A program made the translations under genes and the position numbers. Below are positions 48,100 to 52,578 of a stretch of DNA of 52,578 bases, one piece after another; the stretch's first letter is position 1, and the number at the start of each line of letters is the position of its first letter. The notes below the pieces were generated by a model that worked only from the letters and a program-made list of their open reading frames with translations, was not told where the DNA came from and searched no databases. Origin of the DNA: Phycisphaerales bacterium (GTDB lineage Bacteria; Planctomycetota; Phycisphaerae; WQYP01); the NCBI GenBank assembly GCA_009781185.1, contig WQYP01000009.1, positions 1 to 52,578 of the forward strand, given 5' to 3'.

Positions 48100-49323
48100 A
48101 TGTTTCTTTTCCTCACACGACGCAAACGTATCCCCGGCGGCCTTCACTTCGGCCCGCCTGCCTGGCATCCCACTAAAATAGAAATCGCACAATCACCAGA
48201 TCACCAGATCACCCAATCACCAGATCGCCCCCCCACCTCGCGCGCCGAGCTCATCGCCCTCCTCCATCGGATCAATCTTCATAACACCAGCGTCATCACC
48301 CCGGGTCTCCTCGAACAACTCGAGCGAGCTAAAGAGCGTAACATTCTTACGTTGGTTCTCAATCTTCTTCCCACGCAGCCCGAATTTGCTCTTCCTGCCG
48401 CCCTTTCGCGCATCGCTCTGCCCGAAATCCTCTCAGGACTCAACTGCATCCAAACCGTCCTCCAACCTCGGCGTACCCACATCGTCCTCGACCGCTACGA
48501 CCTGCGTTCTCGCCGCATCTGGCGCCGCGTCCGCAAATCACAAAAAAAATCTCCCCTCCCTTATTTCACGCTCAAACCGCTCGTCAACCAATACCCCATT
48601 GCACACCCGACGCTGCTGATCCGCAAGCTCTTCGGTCGGCGTCTGGCCGTCGGAAAACTCCCCACCCGATTCAACTGCATCATCATCGATCCCGTCACCT
48701 GCTGGGCTCTCGGGCGTCACCTTCTCACAGGCCAACCCTTTACGCAGCGGCCCGTGCAGCTCTTTACCGCAGGTCCGAAAGAGGCCTCCGCTCGCCTCGT
48801 CTTGGCGGACCTGACCGAAACCGTTGAGCAACTCTGTCGCCGCTACGGCGTCATCCTGTCGGACGAGAAAATCCGAGCCGCGACCGTCAGGGAGCGACCA
48901 TGCGACAATGCGGAAACGATACCTGTCGCTCCCTCACGGTCGCGGCTCGGATCGTCACATGCTGCCAAGCAGGTCATCCTCAACGGCATGCTTGCCGGGC
49001 AGCAGATCGATCCGCTGCAGACGACGATCACTTCCGCGACTGAAAGTATTTCCATCCGCGACTTGCCTGCTGCCGAAATTTCTGCGCCCTGCTTCGCTTG
49101 CGGATGGTGCGTCGATGTCTGCCCCACCGAACTGAACCCTGTCACTCTTTTCGAGATTGCCAGGCAGACCCAACAAGCCTCCTCCGAACCCCACACGCCT
49201 CAAGCCCGCGAAGCCATCCACTGCATCGGCTGCGGGTTGTGCTCCTACGTCTGCCCCACACGATTGCCGCTGACACAAGAAACCCTCCGTCTCCGCAACC
49301 TTGTCCAGCAATCCACCCCCTGA
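48100..49323 (+). CDS. RnfC-like Fe-S protein, orphan, with repeat insertions
   Basis: 407 residues. The N-terminus RRKRIPGGLHFGP resembles the start of RnfC (GGIH). The middle part has DPVTCWALGRHLLTGQPFTQ and VQLFTAGPKEAS, as in the SLBB and NADH-binding parts, but the glycine-rich FMN/NADH loop of full RnfC is not seen. The C-terminus has the two RnfC ferredoxin motifs CFACGWCVDVCPTELNP and CIGCGLCSYVCPTRLPL. Two repeats lie in the gene: an 8-bp tandem array near the start (AQSPDHQITQSPDR) and a hairpin with 28-bp arms coding for about residues 258-285. No rnfABDGE genes are in the window. It may be a divergent subunit or adaptor of another redox complex. Confidence 0.75.
   Translation: MFLFLTRRKRIPGGLHFGPPAWHPTKIEIAQSPDHQITQSPDRPPTSRAELIALLHRINLHNTSVITPGLLEQLERAKERNILTLVLNLLPTQPEFALPAALSRIALPEILSGLNCIQTVLQPRRTHIVLDRYDLRSRRIWRRVRKSQKKSPLPYFTLKPLVNQYPIAHPTLLIRKLFGRRLAVGKLPTRFNCIIIDPVTCWALGRHLLTGQPFTQRPVQLFTAGPKEASARLVLADLTETVEQLCRRYGVILSDEKIRAATVRERPCDNAETIPVAPSRSRLGSSHAAKQVILNGMLAGQQIDPLQTTITSATESISIRDLPAAEISAPCFACGWCVDVCPTELNPVTLFEIARQTQQASSEPHTPQAREAIHCIGCGLCSYVCPTRLPLTQETLRLRNLVQQSTP
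48191..48228. repeat. 8-bp tandem array in the rnfC-like gene
   Basis: AATCACCAG, ATCACCAG, ATCACCCA, ATCACCAG in a row, coding SPDHQITQSPDR in a non-conserved N-terminal region. Confidence 0.85.
48871..48951. repeat. 81-bp hairpin inserted in the rnfC-like gene
   Basis: Arms 48871-48898 and 48924-48951 are inverse complements over 28 bp with one mismatch (start ATCCGAGCCGCGACCGT). The loop is 25 nt. The insertion keeps the frame and encodes an irregular Arg-rich peptide. Related in pattern to the element at 44243. Confidence 0.92.
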
Positions 49324-49340
49324 ACCGCGTCGCCACCCCG

Positions 49341-49373
49341 AAGCCCAGGGATTGCAATCCCTGGGCTTTTTTT
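49341..49373 (+). terminator. Terminator-like palindrome after the rnfC-like gene
   Basis: AAGCCCAGGGATTGCAATCC and CTGGGC followed by seven T. The stem is about 14 bp. Identical core inserted in nnrE at 28697. Confidence 0.8.
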
Positions 49374-49509
49374 GCGGAACATTCAAGATTCCCGTCGCGT
49401 TATGCGATAGGAGTGGCATGGCCAAGAGGAGGAAACCGTTGGAGTAACACGCTACAATGAAACGATATTGGACCTTGAGGCATTCAAGGAGTTTTCGCAA
49501 GGAGAACCA

Positions 49510-49794
49510 ATGACAGCGATGACTGAACAGTCACAGGCAATACAGACCAAACGTGATCGCGGACTCGACACTGAGCTCAAACGCAGACTCGTCGATCATT
49601 TCGATTTGATTAAACGTCCCAACGACCTCGTCCGTGTGACTCAAATCAGCAATCACCACTTCCGCGTGAATACGTTGAGTCCGATCCGTGCGTCGAACAG
49701 CGTCCTGCCGGCCTATCAGATTACGAAGAGCCAGTTTTTGCACGTCGAGAACAAGACCGGGGAATTAGTGATTAACGACCAAACTCGTCGTTAA
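49510..49794 (+). CDS. Small protein of unknown function
   Basis: 94 residues from ATG 49510, which follows AAGGAG at normal spacing; the frame is open from 49468. The sequence (ELKRRLVDHFDLIKRPNDL, VRVTQISNHHFRVNTLS, SQFLHVENKTGELVI) looks like a short soluble alpha/beta domain. No motif recognised. It has its own terminator at 49833-49867. Confidence 0.65.
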   Translation: MTAMTEQSQAIQTKRDRGLDTELKRRLVDHFDLIKRPNDLVRVTQISNHHFRVNTLSPIRASNSVLPAYQITKSQFLHVENKTGELVINDQTRR

Positions 49795-49832
49795 CCTCCC
49801 CCCGCAAAACAGACTCTTCCCAGGCTTCCGAT

Positions 49833-49867
49833 GCCCTCGCAGTAAAACGCGAGGGCGTTTTCTTTTT
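49833..49867 (+). terminator. Rho-independent terminator
   Basis: GCCCTCGC-AGTAAAAC-GCGAGGGC followed by GTTTTCTTTTT. A perfect 8-bp GC stem with a T-rich tail, just after the 94-residue gene. Confidence 0.85.
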
Positions 49868-49876
49868 ACTGGCGCC

Positions 49877-49905
49877 CGTCAGTCCCCGGCTCTGCCGGGG
49901 GCTAA
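49877..49905. repeat. Palindromic element at the end of the DUF58 gene
   Basis: CGTCAGTCCCCGGCTCTGCC followed by GGGGGCTA forms a CCCCGG-CTCTG-CCGGGG stem. It is the intergenic counterpart of the palindrome in the NuoEF linker (4901). The TAG stop of the DUF58 gene (49902-49904) lies in its edge. Confidence 0.75.
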
Positions 49906-50834
49906 CGAGTGGTTCGCCGCAGTACTTCGCGAATCTGCTGATCCCACGGCACATCCGTACAGGCCACCACATGATCGATTCGGAATTGGCCACAACGTGT
50001 TTTGATGAGTTCCAGAAACGCTGCCATTTCCTGACGGTATTCTTCACGGATCAGCTTCGGATCGATCTGCAGACGGGAGCCGTCCTCCATGTCCTCGAAG
50101 GTTACCGGTCGATTGCCGGGGAGTTCCAATTCGTTGCGATCGAGCACTTGCAGAACGATCATCTGGTGGCGAGCATGCTTGAGGTGCTGCAATGCCAGGA
50201 GAATTCGGTCGGTGTCGTCGAGCAGATCAGAGATGAGGATGACCAAGCCACGGCGAGGGACCTTGTTGGCGATCGTGTGCAAGGCGCCTGCGACGTTGGT
50301 CTGTTTCGACGGTGAGATGCGTTCGAGCTGTTTGAAAATCTCGTCCAGATGGCTCGCGCCATTCCCCTGCGGAATCTCCAGGCGAATGTCCGAGTCAAAA
50401 ACGGTCAGTCCGACGAGGTCCTGCTGATTGGCCAGCATGTACGCCATCGACGCCGCCAGAACTGCGGCATATTCAAACTTCGTATGCCCCCCCGCCCCCT
50501 CCGGACCTGGCCTTGTCACCTTGTCTCCCCCGCTCCCCCCGTAGCTCATGGAGGCCGACGCGTCGAGGCAGATCATCGCCCGCAGATTCGTTTCTTGCTC
50601 GTATTGCTTGACGTAGTAGCGATCGGTGCGGGCCAGCACGGTCCAGTCCAGGTGCCTGATCTCATCGCCCGGCACGTATTCGCGGTGCTCGGCAAACTCG
50701 ATCGAAAAGCCTTTGTGTGGCGATTTATGAAGCCCCGCGTAAACACCCTCGACCACGCCACGAACGGTGAGTTCCAGACTGCGAAGCTGTGCTGCCTGTG
50801 CGGGCTTGAAGAATTTGTAGCGGTGCATCGCCAT
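49902..50834 (-). CDS. DUF58 domain protein (von Willebrand A-like)
   Basis: 310 residues. N-terminal LELTVRGVVEGVYAGLHKSP, the typical GRHKSPHKG-like segment FSIEFAEHREYVPGDEIRHLDW and the MIDAS motif DASASMSYGG, with the rest of a vWA fold (ALHTIANKVPRRGLVILISDLLDD). Such proteins occur in MoxR-AAA/vWA clusters, where they may act as chaperone-type modules. The AAA partner is not in this window. A C7 tract on the + strand gives part of a Gly/Pro-rich insertion after the MIDAS motif. The 83-bp region before nusB contains a tandem array. Confidence 0.9.
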   Translation of the reverse strand: MAMHRYKFFKPAQAAQLRSLELTVRGVVEGVYAGLHKSPHKGFSIEFAEHREYVPGDEIRHLDWTVLARTDRYYVKQYEQETNLRAMICLDASASMSYGGSGGDKVTRPGPEGAGGHTKFEYAAVLAASMAYMLANQQDLVGLTVFDSDIRLEIPQGNGASHLDEIFKQLERISPSKQTNVAGALHTIANKVPRRGLVILISDLLDDTDRILLALQHLKHARHQMIVLQVLDRNELELPGNRPVTFEDMEDGSRLQIDPKLIREEYRQEMAAFLELIKTRCGQFRIDHVVACTDVPWDQQIREVLRRTTR

Positions 50835-50851
50835 GAGAGCAGTCTAAAGGA

Positions 50852-50944
50852 AGAAGCCAGGAGCTAGAAGCCAGGAGCCAGAAGTTTTGAACAAGCCCAA
50901 GCTTGAAGCCTTCTGGCTACTGGCTTCTGGCTTCTGGCTTCTTT
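50852..50944. repeat. Heptamer arrays flanking the nusB end
   Basis: AGAAGCCAGGAGCTAGAAGC at 50852-50885 and its inverse type TTCTGGCTACTGGCTTCTGG at 50908-50944 stand head to head. The second array codes the C-terminus of NusB. Confidence 0.9.
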
Positions 50945-51363
50945 TCAGTCAGGTTTTGGTGTTCGCGGAGGAGGGCGTCGAGGATGCCGTTGATGAAATT
51001 GCCGGAGTCTGCGGTGGAGTATTCCTTGCCGATGTTGATGGCTTCGTCGAGCACGACTTTTGGAGGCGTTTGAGGGAAATTGATAAGTTCCCAGGAGGCG
51101 AGGCGGAGGATGTTGCGGTCCACGATGGCCATGCGGTAGACGGGCCACTTGGCGGCGATGCGGCCGATCCATTCGTCGGCGGTGTCGCGGAATTTCCAGG
51201 TACTTTGGGCCATGAAACTGGCAATCTCACGGATTTTCGGATCGTTCGTCGTTTCGTTGACAAAAGGCACAAGACCCTCATCAAGGAAACAGTCTCCCTG
51301 GACATCAAGCTGATAGAGAGCCTGAAGAGCGATACGGCGTGCTTGTGAGCGTTCGTGAATCAT
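50917..51363 (-). CDS. nusB: Transcription antitermination factor NusB with repeat-coded tail
   Basis: 148 residues. RSQARRIALQALYQLDV at the N-terminus, WELINFPQTPPKVVLDEAINIGKEY and GNFINGILDALLREH near the end are the family's RNA-binding and core motifs. It acts with NusE in rRNA antitermination. The last residues (KKPEARSQ) are encoded by a TTCTGGC tandem array and also end the neighbouring RibH. The ATG overlaps the ribH stop (ATGA), giving the common ribH-nusB pairing. Confidence 0.93.
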   Translation of the reverse strand: MIHERSQARRIALQALYQLDVQGDCFLDEGLVPFVNETTNDPKIREIASFMAQSTWKFRDTADEWIGRIAAKWPVYRMAIVDRNILRLASWELINFPQTPPKVVLDEAINIGKEYSTADSGNFINGILDALLREHQNLTEKKPEARSQ

Positions 51364-51860
51364 TCTGGCTTCTGGCTTCTGGCTTCTGGCTTCTTCAGTT
51401 GTGCCATGATACTGGTCATGGAAATCGCGGCGAGTGCGGCATTCCAGCCGGCGTTGCCGGATTTGAGACCGGCGCGGTTGTGGGCCTGTTCGAGGGAGTC
51501 GCAGGTGATGATGCCGAAGATGGTGGGGACGCCTGTTTCGGGTCCGATGGCGCCGACGCCGCGGGAGACCTGGTTGGCGACGTGGTCGAAGTGAGCGGTT
51601 TCGCCGCGGATGACGCAGCCGAGGCAGAGGATGGCGTGGTAGTTGCCGGACTTGGCGAGATGGGCGGCGACGGTCGGGATCTCAAAGGCGCCGGGAACGG
51701 AGACCTGCGTGATCTGCGTGGGCTTGGCGCCGTGGCGAAGGAGGCAATCGACGGCGCCCTCGGCAAGGCGAAGGGTGATGAACGAATTGAATTCGGCAAC
51801 GACGAGGACGTAGCGGTGGTTGGGATTGACGACCAAGTCGCCGGTGATGGTTTCGATCAT
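51360..51860 (-). CDS. ribH: 6,7-dimethyl-8-ribityllumazine synthase with repeat-coded tail
   Basis: 166 residues. Makes lumazine for riboflavin from butanone phosphate and a pyrimidine. Motifs: RYVLVVAEFNSFIT, SVPGAFEIPTVAAHLA, AILCLGCVIRGETAHFDHV with the catalytic His, and VPTIFGIITCDSLEQAHNRAG. The C-terminal KKPEARSQKPE comes from a heptamer array (51363-51395), not from the fold, which ends near MTSIMAQL. The upstream region carries the carB-type heptamer array (51865-51890). Confidence 0.94.
   Translation of the reverse strand: MIETITGDLVVNPNHRYVLVVAEFNSFITLRLAEGAVDCLLRHGAKPTQITQVSVPGAFEIPTVAAHLAKSGNYHAILCLGCVIRGETAHFDHVANQVSRGVGAIGPETGVPTIFGIITCDSLEQAHNRAGLKSGNAGWNAALAAISMTSIMAQLKKPEARSQKPE
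51363..51395. repeat. Heptamer array at the ribH end
   Basis: Four to five units of TTCTGGC. On the minus strand it reads AAG CCA GAA GCC AGA, giving KPEARSQKPE as the end of RibH. Confidence 0.95.
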
Positions 51861-51864
51861 GAGG

Positions 51865-51890
51865 AGTTTCCAGTTTCAAGTTTCGAGTTT
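51865..51890. repeat. Heptamer array upstream of ribH
   Basis: AGTTTCCAGTTTCAAGTTTC and GAGTTT: inverse complement of the carB heptamer family, just 5 nt upstream of the ribH start on the minus strand, where a ribosome-binding site would be expected (GAAACTCCTC). Confidence 0.85.
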
Positions 51891-51957
51891 ATGATGCCTT
51901 GCGGCATAAGCGTGTATAGTGTATCGGAATATCGGTGGCGTTTCGATAGGACAGGGT

Positions 51958-52263
51958 ATGACTCCGAAGGTGCAGTTTATCGTGACGTTCGGTTACCGCG
52001 CCAAGCCGGGCAAAGCGGCGGAGTTGGAGCGGTTGTTGCGGAACCGTGTGCCGATTTCTCGGACGGAGGCGGGGAACCTTGATTATCGGCTGTATCGCTC
52101 GACGACCGACGATCATGTGTTTTTTCTCTTTACGCGGTATACATCGGAGAAGAGTTTTGACGTGCACCTGTATCAGCCGTATACGCTTTCGGCGATGGCG
52201 GAGTTTGAGGAGTTGCTGGCGGATCCACCGCGGGTGGAGACGTATCAGTCGATTCTGGGGTGA
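51958..52263 (+). CDS. Antibiotic biosynthesis monooxygenase-fold (YgiN-like) protein
   Basis: 101 residues from ATG 51958, with AGGACAGGG upstream. The dimeric alpha/beta-barrel ABM pattern is visible: VTFGYRAKPGKAAELERLL, RTEAGNLDYRLYRSTTDD, HVFFLFTRYTSEKSFDVHL and SAMAEFEELLADPPRVETY. Members are quinol monooxygenases, heme-degrading enzymes or have no known activity. The conserved Asn-x-Asp/Glu type segment (GNLDYRLY) supports the fold. Upstream is the divergent ribH. Confidence 0.85.
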   Translation: MTPKVQFIVTFGYRAKPGKAAELERLLRNRVPISRTEAGNLDYRLYRSTTDDHVFFLFTRYTSEKSFDVHLYQPYTLSAMAEFEELLADPPRVETYQSILG

Positions 52264-52411
52264 GGGGAATCAGCCACAGGCGGATGACATGGATGGCCGC
52301 CGGCGTGTTTTATGAAGTATTTTTATCTACGTGCATCCATTGAAAATAGATATGGTGTTAAGGAGTGTGGACATTAAATTGTGCCATTTTTAGTGAATTC
52401 GTGAGTTGAGG

Positions 52412-52440
52412 AGCCCCGCATGGTAATGCGGGGCTTTTTT
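52412..52440 (+). terminator. Strong hairpin terminator / repeat
   Basis: AGCCCCGCAT-GGTA-ATGCGGGGCT followed by TTTTT. Perfect 10-bp stem. Part of a repeat family: relatives at 34768-34787 and at 52460-52474 (half copy). It follows the ABM-fold gene by 150 bp. The rest of the 315-bp end of the window (52264-52578) holds no supported gene. Confidence 0.85.
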
Positions 52441-52578
52441 ACTCGTTGCGAACGCCAAAGCCCCGCATGGCCATCTTGCTGTTACCCACATCTTTTGCCT
52501 CCTTATTCTGAATTCAACTGAGCACCGAGCATGATAAGTTGGAAGCTCTGCCAGCCGCGCCAGGCTCGCAGCCAGCCG

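Noticed and set aside
52390..52491. 33-codon minus-strand frame with a perfect AAGGAGG upstream
   Set aside because: The ribosome-binding site is good, but the peptide is read through the terminator hairpin and a repeat and has no protein-like character. It may be a leader or chance.

Overview
This is a GC-rich bacterial chromosomal segment with dense coding on both strands, no rRNA or tRNA that I can see, and no recognisable transposase, integrase, phage structural gene or CRISPR array. The gene content (two arylsulfatases, a GH2 glycosidase, a heparinase II/III-type lyase, a CBM9-like esterase, Gfo/Idh oxidoreductase, NagA, xylulokinase, PQQ-type beta-propeller proteins, several secreted proteins of unknown function) suggests a planctomycete-like polysaccharide degrader, possibly of the Phycisphaerae. 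That placement is inference from gene content, not a phylogenetic result.

Layout. 133-8500 is a + strand redox cluster: a tiny twin-arginine cysteine protein, a NapG-like Tat ferredoxin, a NapH-like membrane polyferredoxin, a membrane-anchored beta-propeller, a NuoE-NuoF-ferredoxin fusion and a NuoG/GltD-like flavoprotein. Together they look like an NADH-linked Fe-S/flavin conduit joined to the membrane and periplasm. 8567-18155 holds Gfo/Idh, a glycosyltransferase, the lyase, the CBM9-esterase, secreted proteins, a LigB-like and a UroD-like protein. 18225-29286 holds phosphohexomutase, a metallopeptidase-like gene with a tiny coupled partner, a frameshifted membrane protein, M29 aminopeptidase, nadC, a membrane protein plus secreted propeller pair, uvrA and nnrE. 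29350-38253 holds xylB, carB, a sulfatase and a GH2 enzyme. 38760-44184 holds a secreted protein and etfB-etfA-acyl-CoA dehydrogenase. 44380-52263 holds a second sulfatase, nagA, smpB, an orphan RnfC-like protein, a DUF58 protein, ribH-nusB and a small monooxygenase-fold protein.

The most unusual feature of the window is its repeat content. There are many short tandem repeats with 7-, 8-, 9- or 14-bp units and several families of palindromic elements. They lie between genes and also inside genes. carB carries two in-frame heptanucleotide arrays (each encoding KLETRNS-type peptide), nnrE carries a palindrome that also occurs as a terminator elsewhere, the rnfC-like gene carries a 28-bp-arm hairpin plus a tandem array, the NuoEF fusion carries a palindrome in its linker, and the C-termini or stop codons of ribH, nusB, etfB, nagA and the DUF58 gene are formed by repeats. 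The elements fall at domain linkers, loops or tails. This resembles the in-gene palindromic elements known from Rickettsia, but with different sequences. The second genome-scale oddity is a set of ten G/C homopolymer tracts of 9-12 bp, essentially all in coding sequence.

Gene starts were chosen by Shine-Dalgarno spacing, overlap with the preceding gene and family length. Functions come from motif recognition by eye; no database search was possible.
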